Source: Cycas panzhihuaensis (taxonomy: Eukaryota > Cycadophyta). From it: a DNA stretch of 64,000 nt. Positions 1 to 11,782 of the stretch are shown in pieces. The notes under the pieces are model-generated. The model saw only the letters and a list, made by a program, of their open reading frames with translations, did not search any database and had not been told where the DNA came from. Each line of letters starts with the position of its first letter. Position 1 is the stretch's first letter. The DNA is taken from the NCBI GenBank assembly GCA_023213395.1, contig CM041465.1, positions 179,249,741 through 179,313,740 of the forward strand. The letters run 5' to 3'. The position numbers and the translations under genes are program-made.

Positions 1-155
1 GATGTTGATAAATTTATAGGTTATATATGTTACAAGTTGATATAATATATTATAGATTTGATAGAAATTTTAGCATATGGGAAAAGCAAAAGAAATAGAG
101 ATGGAGGTTGAAGATGAAGAATTAAAGATTGAAGACATTAAATATTAAGGGGGAG
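1..155 (+). mobile_element. 3' internal tail and polypurine tract of a copia-type element (family B)
   Basis: The stretch ends in TTAAGGGGGAG (about 145-155), a typical polypurine tract, directly followed by a TG-starting LTR. Just upstream is an acidic, Glu/Asp/Lys-rich reading that ends in TAA at the tract, as seen at the C-terminal end of some copia polyproteins. The rest of this element lies left of the window. It is too short to assign any catalytic domain. Confidence 0.5.
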
Positions 156-456
156 TGTTAAACTATGTGATACTTTCGTATATCTAATATTTAATATAAA
201 TAGTGGAGCCACATAAAATTCTACTCACCAAGAGCATTGATAGATGTAATATGCATAATTATTCATCTAAGTATCTTATTGGATGATGAAATAATGCAAG
301 AGATATAATAGGCTATTCATGAGGTAATATATCTATAAATATATATGCATACTACTTAAGAATATGAGAAAGAAAAATTGACCTAGAAATGTAATTATTT
401 AATATCTAAAGAGGAGCTCCAAACTCTAACCTTCTCCTATGGTTTTTTTAAATTAA

Positions 457-807
457 TGTGGTAGTTGTTTGTTATGCCACTAAGTTAATATTAATGTGGT
501 TTAACTAAGGTGATTAAGTAAAAAGATATGAGTTATTCAGAGGGTCACAACCCTAATCGAGTGACACCTCTTGGAAGAATATAAAAGCCTTGAGGCATTG
601 TGTATTCAATATATCAAAATCATTATGAAATGATCAATGTGATCCAAAAAAATCTTTTTGTGGTGGGTTTTTTTCTTGGACGGGTTTTCCTACATAAATC
701 CTGCATATTGTGCATGTATATTCTGTGTGTATTTTTATTTACTTACTATGTATAGTTAAAGATTCTACGAATGGAAACATACCTATATGATTTCATGTTC
801 CCAAACA
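457..807 (+). repeat. Element A 5' LTR
   Basis: It starts TGTGGTAGTTG and ends AAACA. It matches 6390-6729 through shared blocks such as CACTAAGTTAATATTAATGT (at about 478), the TATAAAAGCC/TATAAAAACC core promoter-like block (at about 580), and the TTAAAGATTCTAC block near the end. The LTR is about 351 bp. Confidence 0.8.
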
Positions 808-820
808 TGGTATCAGACCC
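808..820 (+). promoter_or_regulatory. Primer binding site of element A
   Basis: TGGTATCAGACCC directly follows the 5' LTR. It closely resembles the plant initiator tRNA-Met site TGGTATCAGAGC used by most copia elements. Confidence 0.8.
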
Positions 821-1594
821 TTAGAGTCTTACACAACTGAAGCCTAACATTGAGTATAGCAATGAGATCGTCTGTTGTTGGGTGAAGCTGTCAAACCCAA
901 GACTTGTCTTAAGGGTCCATCATCTCTAATAATGTGCAGAAGTAGGCACATCATATCAATGGTGGTTAAAGAAGCAAAAATCATTATTCAACAGGGTATA
1001 AGTGTTTATTAGAGTTAATATTTAGGCATGAAGGCCATATTTATTGTTGGAGTTAGATCATTGAGAGTCATCCAAAGCTAGTTGATGATCTGTTACAGTG
1101 ATTCAAGCTAACAAAGCATGCAATGATGGTGATTCAGTGACTATGAGGATAGCCAAGCTTATGTACATGTAAGTCCTTTATATTTCTTATCAAAATGTCA
1201 TAAAAAAACTATAAAATAAGGTGGTTTTTAGGTATTGCTTGTTATCAAACCTCTGTGCAGCACATGTAGATGAGATTGGAGCCTATATTGGTAATTTTTT
1301 ATCTAAATATAAGTGTTATATTAAAGTTTATAGTAGTAGAAGGCTATTTTATTGAAATATTTCTACTTTTTAAGGATATTGGAGACTTGTGTACACAAAC
1401 TAAGCTTGAAATAGCCATATCAAGGCTAGTTGGGCTCTTGTTATCATGCTTGGGCATGTTTGAAAGTTGGCTGAGTATTTTTTTTGCTGTTCTAGGTCCT
1501 TTAAAAGTTGACTAAGTTGAATTTATATTGATGGAGCACTTCTTGCACTAATTGGGCATACCTTAAAGTGTGTGTGGCTCCTTCAAGACTAGCT

Positions 1595-1629
<35 letters not shown>

Positions 1630-2340
1630 AGTTGGGTATGTGTAAGGAGTGTTAGACTAAATTCAGGCTGTTTACCAATCGTACAATATGTTGGAATGCC
1701 AAATACTAGCTGTTGGTCTATCTAGAGTATGCAGCCCATGAGTGTAATATGATAGTTGTGTCCTCCCATATAACGTGGGTGATTATTCTTTGGTGTTCTT
1801 TCACTAAGTTACAACCTTAATAACTTCTTTAAAATATAAAATTAAAAGATTATAGCACGTGGGTTTAGTGAAGAGATGCGATTATCCATATAAAGTTGCA
1901 CTTTTTGGAATATGCCTTTTGTCATATTCCCCTTAATAAAAGATTATAAAAGATCCCTTTAAACTATTAATATATTATATTTCTTCATAGTGTAACGTAA
2001 TTGAAGCCTCATTGAGTCATTTTGAGTATGGATTAAGGAGTATTTTTCATGTTTTGACTTGAAGACCATGCATTATAGCCATGTAGAGCTATTCTTTATT
2101 CTTGGAGCACCATTTTAAGTGCCTTGAGGGTCATTTTTTAACTTCTAAAAGGGTATTTAAAGGCATTTGTTGGCTATTTATGAGGAAAAATAGTTAGTAA
2201 CTCACTCAATGCATGTATAATCAATATTTGATGCCCTCTAGAGTGTGCTCTTAAGCTAGAGGAGGATATAGAGGTGCATTTTTATCCTAAAGACATTCAT
2301 TTTTGTGTCTTTTAACACATATTAAAGCTTATTTCTTGAG
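821..2340 (+). other. Untranslated leader of element A
   Basis: This is about 1.5 kb between the PBS and gag. I see no conserved reading frame. It contains an AT-dinucleotide run at 1597-1626. Confidence 0.5.
1597..1626. repeat. (AT)n microsatellite
   Basis: About 15 uninterrupted AT units inside the leader of element A. Confidence 0.95.
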
Positions 2341-2351
2341 ATGGAGCGCTT

Positions 2352-3125
2352 ATGCCCAAAGTTATCTTCAATGATAATAATTTTAGTGATTGGAAGGCTA
2401 ATATGGAGCTCATTTTGATGATGAATCAACTCTGGGGAATCATCAAGGCTAAGGTGGACATGATTCCACTAGACCATAAAGAGCATGTTTGTCTTGAAGA
2501 CAAGAAATTTATGGCCATGGGACTATTGAAATTATCATTGGCGCCAAACTAGAGAGCTTTGGTTCATAATTTAGACGAACTAGATAAAATATAAATAAAA
2601 CTATGTGATACATTTGAGAAGAAAAAGACTAATAGGTGTCTTGCCCTGATGTTGGAGTTACTTAATTTATGTGTGAAAGATAAGAACAAGATCAACTCCT
2701 ACCTTAATAAAATTATAGACTTGAAGAATAAGCTAGAAGAACTAAAGTAGAACTTGATTGATGATGCCTTGCTATTTACTATAATCATGTCAAAGCTGCT
2801 AGTTACGTTCACCACTTTCTGGACCATTTATGATAGAGATGAGGTGATAGAAGAAGAAATATTTGATGGGCTTAAAAACCTAATTCTAGCAGAGGATGCC
2901 AAATTTAAGCATCACAAAATACTTAGAGGTTATGATTCAAGTCAAACCCTAATCAGGAAAACTCAGAGGAAGGAGGTCGCTAAGGAGGAGAAAATCACAC
3001 AAAGGTTAGGAAAACGTATATAAGATAAGAAGAAGTTCAATGGAAAATAAAATTATTGTAACAAGGATGGTCATCATAAGAAGAACTATTGGTTCAAGCA
3101 TTGTGATAAGTGCAAAGTTAATTAG
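2352..3125 (+). pseudogene. Element A gag (nucleocapsid), broken
   Basis: The reading starts MPKVIFNDNNFSDWKANMEL, the usual copia Gag opening with a 'W' in the FxxW context. It continues through a helical capsid-like region interrupted by stops (TAG at 2550, TAA at 2593, TAG at 2748). A zinc-knuckle remnant lies at about 3055-3110, where CNKDGHHKKNYW shows the C...GH...(C) spacing with the last Cys replaced by Tyr. Functional Gag packages retrotransposon RNA into virus-like particles. This copy cannot be translated through. Confidence 0.75.
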
Positions 3126-3189
3126 GATAATAAAGGGAAGAGTGTTATTACTTACTATATTATAGCACAAACCTTTTCAGCTGGGTTAG

Positions 3190-6100
3190 GTTAGAGAGAT
3201 TATTGGGTGCTTGACTCTAGAGCATAAAGACATATCTCCTATCAAAAGTGTAATTTTAAAATGATGAATGAGAAATAGAGTGGTACTAAAATTATCCTTA
3301 GAGATACTTGCATTTTATTGGTGGAAGGTATCAACAAAGTATCCATTACAAGAAGAAAATTTATTGGGGTATACTATGTACCCAAAATACAGTTGAATAT
3401 TCTTTTAGCCTAGGAAATTTATAAACAAGACATGAAGGTGGAGCTCTATAATAACAAATACCTTATTAAGGATTTGAAGTAGAACTTTAATATCATTACT
3501 ATTGGGAAAGTTAGGAATAACTTCTAGGTGTTTGAGAATTTTTAATCTTAGAAGAAGTCTTATGCTTTTGTTACCAGCGCTGATGATATCAGTAAACTTT
3601 GGCACAATTGCCTAGGATACCTTAATTATAGGAGTATTACACTGCTAAAGAGGTTTAAGATAGAGGAAGGATTGCCATTAGTTTCCTACTTAAATGATAT
3701 GTGTGAAGGGTGTATGTATGGCAAGCATCACTACTACCGTTTTGCTTGGGAGAATGCTTGAAGAGCCAAGAAAAAGTTAGAGATTATTTATTCAGATGTA
3801 ATGGGACCTCTCCCTGACCCTTTTATATCAGGAGCCTAATATACCCTTGTGTTTATAGATTATTATACTAAGAGGGCTTGGGTCTAATTTCTAAAGAATA
3901 AGTCCTATGTATTTAATCACTTCTATGATAGCAAATGAATATGATAAGAAGATAAAGTCTTTAAGAAGTGATAATGGCAAGGAATACGGCAACCATGCAT
4001 TTAATCAATTTTGTTATGATTATAGTATTAAGTAGGAATTTACAGTCCCATACACCCCTAATAGAATGGAGTTGTTAAATGAAATAATTATACCGTGATG
4101 GAGATGGCGAGGTGTATGGTGTATGTTAAAAACTTGCCATCGATGTTTTGGGCAAAGGCTATGGCAACTGCTTTGTATATTCTAAACCAAGTACCCACTC
4201 GAGCAGTTTACATCATGACCCCCAAAGAGAAATAGACCAATTGAAAGCCTATCATTAGCCATTTAAGAACTTTTGGGTGTATTATATATGTCTACATCCC
4301 AGATGATACTCACAAGAAGTTGGATTAGAAGAGTCTAAAGTGCATATTCATGGGATATTATGATAAGAATAAAGCCTACAGACTATGGGATCTATAGGGG
4401 AAGAAGATTGTGATTAGTTAGGATATAAAATTTGATGCGTTATTGATGTATCATGCTGAAAGTTCATCAAAGGATCCTTTTTGCCCCCTGCTTCTTCCAT
4501 TCCCAGATTCATCAAGCAAAGAGGATAATAAGCTAGTTACTAGAACACCCGAGGAAGCAAGACCAAGTGAGACACGTAATAGTGAGGAGTTGCTATATCA
4601 AGAAGTACCTCTAGAAATGGGTCCTTCTATACCTTTATGGATAAGGAAGACTATCGAAGATTCTAGTGTGGTGATGCAAACCCTGACTAATGATAGAAGA
4701 ATAAGAAGTCAGCATGCCAGTCACACTCTACTAGTAGACACCAACAACTCCAGTAATCCTGATTTATTTAATGAGGCAAAAGTAGACCCATGTTAGAGAG
4801 CTATGATGGAGGAAGAGTATGGTTCACTGATGAAGAATGATAACATGGGATTTGGTTCCACTCCCTCCAACAAAGAACCTTGTTGGATGTAAATAGGTCT
4901 ATAAGATAAAGTTATGCTCTGATGGAGAGGCAGACAAGTATAAGGCTAGACTTATTACTCAAGGATTCAAGCAAAAATAAGGAATTGACTATGAGGAGAT
5001 ATTTGCACTAGTTTTCAGAATGACAATAGTCCCCTTACTCATTTCCTTAGTAGCTACTTACAATTGGGAGTTACACTAGATGTACGTTAAGTCTATATTC
5101 CTTAATAGAGATCGAAAAGAGGAGATTTACATGTTGTAGCCTCTGGGATTCATTAAGGATAGCTAGGAGCATCTTATTTGTCAATTGAAGAAATTAATTT
5201 ATAGCCTAAAATAAGCACCCCATGCTTAGTATGAGAAAATGGGATGCTAAGTTAAAAGTTAAAGGTTTCAAGATTTCAGAACTCGACCTAAACCTGAATG
5301 TAAAAGGAAGAGGGACATCAATAGTTACTTGTGTGGTGTATGTGGATGGTTTCATCATCGATGATAATTATGGTAAGGCTATAACTGAGGTCAAGTCTAA
5401 TTTGGGAGTTTCATTTAATAGACCTTGGGAGACTTGATTATTTCTTGGGCATTCAGATCAGGTAGATGGATGATCAGATCACGTTGTTGCAGTCACAGTA
5501 TATGAAGAACCTACTAGATAAGTTTGGAATATAGAATTATAAATCTATTGTAATACCATGTGTAAAGGACACAAGGTTACAGAAGGATATGGCCAAGCCC
5601 TCTGTAGATAGAATGAAGTATCTCTAGTTAGTAAGGAGTTTGATCTACTTGACTCATATCAAGCCAAATATTACATATGCTATTAGATTGGTTTCTTGCT
5701 ATATGTAGAATCCTAAGGAGCCTCATTTAGTTGTAATAAAGTAAATTTTGAAGTATTTGAAGGGGACAATTAATCTTGGTCTCAAATACCATCAAGGTGA
5801 AGAGATAACGTTGCATGGATTTATGGATGTTGATTAGGGAAGAGACTCTAATGATCAGAAATCCACTACTAGATACCTATTTGGTGTTAGTAATGGATTT
5901 ATTTTATGGTAGTTGAAGAAGTAACAAATAGTGGTGCTATTTCTATAGAGGCAGTATATCAAGGACTAAGTACTCGTGTGAAGGAAGCTATATGGTTATA
6001 AGGTCTCTTGGAGTTTTTTAGAGTTTCCAACATACATCTAGTTATCTTTATTCATAATCAGAGTACCATTCATCTGTTAAAGAATTTAGAGTTTCATATA

Positions 6101-6250
6101 TGTACAAAGCATATTGAGATTTAACATCATTACGTCTGTGAATAGATCAAATTATAGAAGCTGCAGGTCAACTATTGTCTGAATGAATTCTAACCTATGG
6201 ACATGTTCACCAAGCCACTCACTAAAAATCAATTCATGAAGATGTGTACC
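3190..6250 (+). pseudogene. Element A pol (protease-integrase-RT-RNase H), broken
   Basis: The protease remnant WVLDSRA at about 3200 has the catalytic D-S-G changed to D-S-R and a stop soon after. The GAG-pre-integrase motif LWHNCLGYLNY is at about 3600. The integrase follows with a SDVMGPLP-like first Asp region (about 3795), SDNGKEYGN (about 3968) and YTPN (about 4053). In the reverse transcriptase the YVDD box reads YVDG (about 5341), so the second catalytic Asp is lost. RNase H remnants run to about 6240 (MDMFTKPLTK-like, about 6200). Numerous in-frame stops, mostly TAG, show a long-dead copy. Confidence 0.8.
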
Positions 6251-6371
6251 AGATTGGGACTCACTAATGTTATCCTTGAGGAGGGATGTATCGACAAAGA
6301 TAAAGAAGCTACAAGATAGTCCTATCCTTTGTGATAATAATTGTTATAGTTAGCAAGCTCCCTATATTCAT

Positions 6372-6389
6372 ACTAAGGGGGGAGGTTAA
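6372..6389 (+). other. Polypurine tract of element A
   Basis: AAGGGGGGAGG lies a few bases before the 3' LTR start at 6390. It is the expected plus-strand priming site for reverse transcription. Confidence 0.8.
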
Positions 6390-6729
6390 TGTAGTAGTTA
6401 TTTATTAAGCCACTAAGTTAATATTAATGTGGTTTAACTAAGGTTATTAAGAGAAAAGGTACGAATTAATTGGAGCGAATCAGGTGACACTTCTTGGAAG
6501 AGTATAAAAACCTTAAGGCATTTTGTATTCAATGTAATAAAATCATTGTGAAATAATCAATGTAATCCAGAAGGATCTTTTGTGGTAGGTTTTTTTTCTA
6601 AAAGGGTTTTCCCATATAAATCCTATGTACTATGCATATGTACTCTATGTATATTTTTGTTTGCTTGTTGTGTATGGTTAAAGATTCTACAGATGGGAAC
6701 ATACCTATATAATTTCATGTTCTTGAATA
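6390..6729 (+). repeat. Element A 3' LTR
   Basis: It is the direct-repeat partner of 457-807, starting TGTAGTAGTTA and ending near GAATA. It differs from the 5' copy by many substitutions and small indels, so the insertion is old. Confidence 0.8.
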
Positions 6730-8221
6730 TTTTCGCACTAGGTTTTCTATATATAAATCCATTATCTCTCTTATGGTGCATGCTTATTGATGCTTTGTAT
6801 TATTTATATATGTTTATTATGTTTATATTTTATATTTCATATTATTGCTTTATATATTTATCTTACATTATATGATTTGTGTACATTCCTTGATAATATG
6901 ATTCATTGATTATACATGATTGATATACTTCCACTATGTATAATAAGTATATTCTAATATGGTATCAAAGTTAAATTATAAATTCTTACAATGAAGAGGT
7001 GATTCAAACTTTCTTATAAGAGTATGTTGATCAATGGTAAGTTATTGATTATGATGATCAAGTGATATATTTGATGCAAAAAGAGGAAGAATGTTATACA
7101 TGTAGTCCATACCATTGGTAAGTCTACCAAAACGGTGAGGAAATCCTTCCCTTCATGCAAGAGCATGAGGATAATATGCTTGATTATTAGCATGTTGAAA
7201 AGATATGGCAATAATCAAATGTTAAAGAAATCAAAGATGTACTTAATAAGACTCCAAAAAATCAAATGTTCTAAGTGGAAATTTAGTGTAACAAATATTG
7301 AATTTAATTTTTGAAAGAATTATTTGGAAACATCATCTAATCCATGTGATGCATCCACTGCTAAAAAAGTTTAACATTGATAATAAAAGAGGAGACAAGG
7401 CAATAACTTCATTCAAAGGTGTAAACATTTAATATGGAATATAAGATTGTTTATCCATTCAGTCATCTTTCTAATCATGCAATAAAAAGTAAAATAATAG
7501 AGCTATTTATAGCAATAGAAGGTAAGAACCATAAGCAAGCGCTTAGCAAAGAAATTGCGTTGTAGGGAGTTGAGATGATTAATTTATTTAGTTTATCCCT
7601 CTGATATTTATTATATTATTATGAGAATCATTCATATTTTTAGTCCTTTGAAAATGATAGAAGATGGTTTTTAAAATCATCAACTGGGCTATGCACTATT
7701 ATTGAGGGATTTTTGCATAAGAAGAGATGTTATCTCTCTGTACATGGAAAAGATCCTATTCTTCTATATCTTCTTGACATTAACAGTTAATAAATAATGA
7801 TCAAGTAAAAGATTCAGAGATATGTCTCCAATTTAGAGAATGTAATCTTTATTGTTCATTAATTATGCTTGGATCCTTTTCTTCCTAAGCTTCTAAAATT
7901 TTTTCTTATCATATATAGTTTAGCATATAATTTTGTGTTTTAATAGTTGCTTTAATTCAACCTAATATGGGTTAACTAAAAGCAAGGAGGTCAAATGTTA
8001 GGCCATTTTCATACCTTTTTGAAAAGAGGAGTTTTCAAAAATTTTAAATTTATATACAAGGACATGAATGTAATAAAGGGATAGTAGTCATAAGACATAG
8101 TTAAGTTCTTAGCACTTTAATTATAAACTATCATGTATAAGTCCCTAAGTTGATCAAATAAGTTTAGGTTTATTCACAAGGCTTTAATATTTAAAAGCAT
8201 TATTTCTAACATGGGTGGTTT

Positions 8222-8325
8222 TGATGTGGGAAGCTCTAAAGCAGGAATTTTTGATGTGAGAAGCTTTGACATGGGAAGTACCAACACATGTGGGAAGAGT
8301 CAACATAGGGAATTCTGATGTAGGG
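8222..8325. repeat. Degenerate short tandem repeats
   Basis: About four to five imperfect copies of a GATGTGGGAAGCTYT-like unit, about 24-30 bp apart, followed by GATGTAGGGG. No function is apparent. Confidence 0.5.
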
Positions 8326-9720
8326 GAAAGGAATAAATCAACTTATATTCCTATAGCTTATGTTTATATAACTTATATTCTTATAGTCTAAGTTCCTGTG
8401 GATAACTCATAATATGCATTCGAAGTAATTTTTAATTGATTAGCAAGAAAATCACTTATGAAAAAACTAAAATAAGATAGTGGGTCCCACTTTATAACTT
8501 TTAAGTCATTTGCAAAAACATAATTCACAAGAAATGAATATCTAGTAATAAGCCTACAAAATATTCTCTGTGAAATCACTCCAATTTGAAGACATGTTTT
8601 AAAAACTCTCATCTTGTAGGAAGTCATTTTGTGGAAAGAACATGCAGGAGAGAAGGACGTAGATGATTTAATAACACATTCTTGTGAACCACTTTTTCTT
8701 GCTACAAAGAGGCCTCTTCATTAAGTTTGATCATTAAAGAGAGAATTAGAAAACACCTTCGATGTAGGAAGTTACACAGAATGAAGAAAATTAGGATGTT
8801 GGTGATAATTAAACATTAAGACTTTCTTTAAAAGTAGTTTTATGGATAGTTTGGGGTGGTTACACATAACCAATACTATAAAATGCATCACATGGGGGAG
8901 GAGAGAGAGTGGGGAAGAGGATGCCTAATTTGGTCAACTTGATATACCTAATGACAATTGAAGTTTCTACTTTTATTCTTCTTTAGTTTGATTTTTCTAA
9001 GGTCTCTTCAAAATTTTCATAGCTTTTAGATTTTAAGTTTGTGTTTGAAATCATCATACATTTCATTACCTCTAAAGGATAGAATCCCATAATCAATTTG
9101 GGGCGTCTCAGAGCTTAAAACTCTTTATGCCATATGTGCACTCTATTGGCCTCTATATAAAATGGTTTTAAGTTCTTCATTTTTAGTTAAGCAAAACACA
9201 ATTATGCTTAGTTTAGTTAACTATCATATTGCACTTTAGGAAACCTAGTTTTGTATTTCTCAGTCTATTTATATTTGGTGCTATCTAGTCAATTTACTAA
9301 TATAATAACCAAAATTCCATACCATGTATATAATTCTTTAAAGAAAGGTTTGATTTGGGTTTTAGATACACTTCTCTTCATTCTCTACTTTTTGTTCTCC
9401 TCACTTTGTAGAATAGAAAATTATGTAAAAAGAGAAAAAAGATCAAAACAATATGTTCTATCATAATTTTGTATTATTGTTATATATATTAAAAAATTTG
9501 AGCAAAAACCAAGGAACAAAATAAAGTAAATTATCCTACAGTTGTATCCCAATAGTAGTATTTAATAATCATTGAACAATTGTAAACCATTGAAAAAATA
9601 AATTGGGGAGGGCACAACTTGAGAGGTCAATAGTAATCAATATCTTTAATCTGTTTAAAACTATTTACTATAATTCTAGCTTTGTATTTATCAACTAAGC
9701 CATTAGATATAAGTTTGATT

Positions 9721-9769
9721 CTCTCTCTCTCTCTCTCTCTCTCTTTATATATATATATATATATATATA
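9721..9769. repeat. (CT)n(TA)n compound microsatellite
   Basis: About 12 CT units run directly into about 12 TA units. Confidence 0.95.
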
Positions 9770-9884
9770 GTAATTGAGTGTTTAATAATAGACTACATAT
9801 ATGCAACTAATCTCCTAAATCAATGTTATATGGACTCCACTAATTTAGGTCTTACATGTATAATTTATTATTATACAACTAATT

Positions 9885-10428
9885 GTTGGCCAAATTGATA
9901 TTATCCTAATATACTCTCTTATAATTATTAGAATATATGATATTATTAGATATGTAATATTTAATATTACATATCTAAAATATATATACAACCACATCAA
10001 TCAGATGCATTAAGAGATGTGATACACATGTATATCTATATAAAAATACTATTGGATGATGTAAAGGCTTAAGAAAAATAATAGAGTACTCATGAGGTGA
10101 CTATTGCTATAAGTATGTACATATACCACTTGAAAACTTTAAAAGAGAGATGTACTTATTATGATATCTAAATAGGAACTCTAAACTCCACCTTTTCTTA
10201 TGGGTTTTTACACATTAAGTTTTTCATGTATATATCTGTTATCTCTTATGTGGTGAATTCTTATTATATGTTTGATCTATTTTATTACTTTATGGTTTAT
10301 ATTTATTACCTTAAATTATATACATTCCTCATGAGATAATTCATTCATTATATATACTTGTTATATTTTTGTTGTGTATACTTACTACATTATAACATGA
10401 TATCAGATTTAAATTTTAAATTCTAACA
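9885..10428 (+). repeat. Second family B LTR-like copy
   Basis: It is homologous to the split LTR at 156-456 plus 6730-6959. Shared blocks are TTGGATGATG (about 10052), CATGAGGTGA...CTATAAGTATGT (about 10092), CTCTAAACTCCA...TATGGG (about 10180) and TCATTCATTATA (about 10340). No polypurine tract precedes it and its left edge is uncertain. The right end is either 10397, before TGATATCAG, or 10428, before TGGTATCTGAGCC; the latter is the better primer-site match. Confidence 0.55.
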
Positions 10429-10995
10429 TGGTATCTGAGCCATGTTATGAATTATCATATGTAAGCAAGAAGTAAACCTATATGAGCTAGATTAATGAGT
10501 GAGTATACCAGTATAAATTAGTGATAAAGTTAGCATATAAGTCAATTATAAGGTGTATTTTATAAGTGAGAAATCTAAATATGCTAGTGATATATAACTA
10601 TGATTTAAGGGCTAGATGAAGAAAGTGATGATTAAATCCATATATAAATGAATCTGTATGATGTCAAAATAGTAATACTAATAGTATGTTAATTTAAATT
10701 TATATGGATATTAGTCAAAAATGTTGTTGTCATATTCATAAGCATGCAAGTATTTAAAGGAAGTCCATCAAATGATGAGTAGAGTAATTATTACTAGTTG
10801 AGATTACCAATGTAAATTAAACCCTTACCCTCTTATTATATTATTCTACCTGTAAGATAGCCAATCCTATATTTGCATTATTATTAAATCCTCCTAACCT
10901 TAACCCCCTAACATATTAACTTTATAATATGTAACCTTCTAATATATTAAGCATTTAACATGTGATGAATATTATACAAAATCCATAGCCCCATC
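10429..10995. other. PBS-like site and AT-rich remnant, no gene
   Basis: TGGTATCTGAGCC at 10429 resembles an initiator-tRNA-Met PBS. The remainder up to the LTR of element G is AT-rich with no readable coding motif. Confidence 0.4.
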
Positions 10996-11301
10996 TGAAG
11001 GAAGGATATATCTAGGAGATAAATCACTCACATGCACGCAATGGCAATGGAGAATGAAAAATAAGATAAAACAAGATATGAGAGCAAGCTTAGAGGTGAG
11101 AATGAATAATGACTCCCTCCTTGAGATTTCACCTTTTATTATTGAGCATTAGGGTTAAGATTTTCTCGCCTAATGGCATGAACCCGAAATTACATCTAAA
11201 TGCACATAAAGTACATTTTATTAAGAGACTAATGCTAATAATATATCCTAAGGTTACATAATTAATCTACACAAATGACCTTGATACATTAACCTCTTTC
11301 A
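10996..11301 (-). repeat. Element G 3' LTR (F-type)
   Basis: Its reverse complement runs from TGAAAGAGGTTAATG to CCTTCCTTCAGA-like sequence. It is collinear with the F LTRs at 52098-52409 and 59436-59745, including the AAGAGACTAATGCTAATAAT block. Length is about 306 bp. Confidence 0.8.
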
Positions 11302-11316
11302 ATCCCCTCCTTAATG
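11302..11316 (-). other. Polypurine tract of element G
   Basis: On the minus strand CCATTAAGGAGGGGAT abuts the 3' LTR start. It corresponds to the tract at 59419-59435 in F. Confidence 0.75.
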
Positions 11317-11559
11317 GTGGAAGGTCATTTTGAGAAAATCTATTCTATGAGGTCTTCATTTAAGCCTTATTATTATATTGAAATTCTAAATAACACTTTT
11401 GTGGGAAAACCCTCATGGGGAATAAAAACTCACAAACTTTCTAAGATGTATAGCCCCTGTTATAAATCAAAATGGACAAGGTGGCTCTTTGATGTAGCCT
11501 GATAGCCAAGTAGCTTAAATGTGCAGCTTAATCTGCTAAGTCTCCATATACTATTTGGT

Positions 11560-11725
11560 CATCCTTATGCCCTTTTGGGTTTTTATAGGTTCTGATTTTC
11601 TAAAACAAGTACAACCCTTATCCTTTCATGCCTATATGGGGTTTTCACAAAGAGGATAGAGCATAGACTTACTTTATTCTTCTGCACCCACAAGGGGTTT
11701 TCATGAAGAGAATAGAGTATGATGA
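11560..11725 (-). repeat. Hairpin repeat cluster 3' of pol in element G
   Basis: On the minus strand two clear units and a weaker third match those of F. Each has GTGAAAACCCC or ATGAAAACCCC, a short loop and GGG, enclosed by an outer stem (TATTCT...AGAATA and TATCCT...AGGATA). The position between RNase H and the polypurine tract is the same as in F. Confidence 0.6.
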
Positions 11726-11782
11726 TCATGTTGTCATCTTCTTTGATCAATCAAAGATGAAGGCCCTAAGGCTGAGCTACCT

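Larger units (their letters stand above)
457..6729 (+). mobile_element. Copia-family LTR retrotransposon A, degenerate full-length copy
   Basis: Two similar LTRs (457-807 and 6390-6729) flank gag and pol in the order gag, protease, integrase, reverse transcriptase, RNase H, which defines Ty1-copia. A PBS follows the 5' LTR and a polypurine tract precedes the 3' LTR. All coding domains carry many stop codons, so the copy cannot make its own proteins. It sits inside a family B LTR. No clear 5 bp target duplication is visible: ATTAA is on the left and TTTTC on the right, so one end may have been altered. Confidence 0.85.
156..6959 (+). repeat. Family B LTR, split by insertion of element A
   Basis: The LTR is in two parts, 156-456 and 6730-6959, about 530 bp in total. 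It starts with TGTTAAAC right after a polypurine tract and ends before TGGTATCAAAG at 6960, which resembles a tRNA-Met primer binding site. Joined across the insertion, the two parts match in order the repeat at about 9885-10428. Shared features include the TTGGATGATG block, the CATGAGGT...CTATAAATATAT block with a TATA-like core, the CTATGG/TATGGG-poly-T block and the ATATG-rich end. The alignment is by eye. Confidence 0.6.
6960..9884. other. Probable internal region of a family B element, no recognisable gene
   Basis: It begins with the PBS-like TGGTATCAAAG after the B LTR. The sequence is AT-rich, stop-ridden in all frames and lacks any copia catalytic motif I can recognise. Short reads around 7400-7560 could be gag remnants, but I cannot support that. 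It also holds a degenerate short repeat (8222-8325) and a CT/TA microsatellite (9721-9769). Confidence 0.4.

Noticed and set aside
6582-6875. 97-codon hydrophobic open frame in the element A 3' LTR and family B LTR
   Set aside because: It spans the boundary of two LTRs. The hydrophobic reading is a by-product of T-rich DNA.
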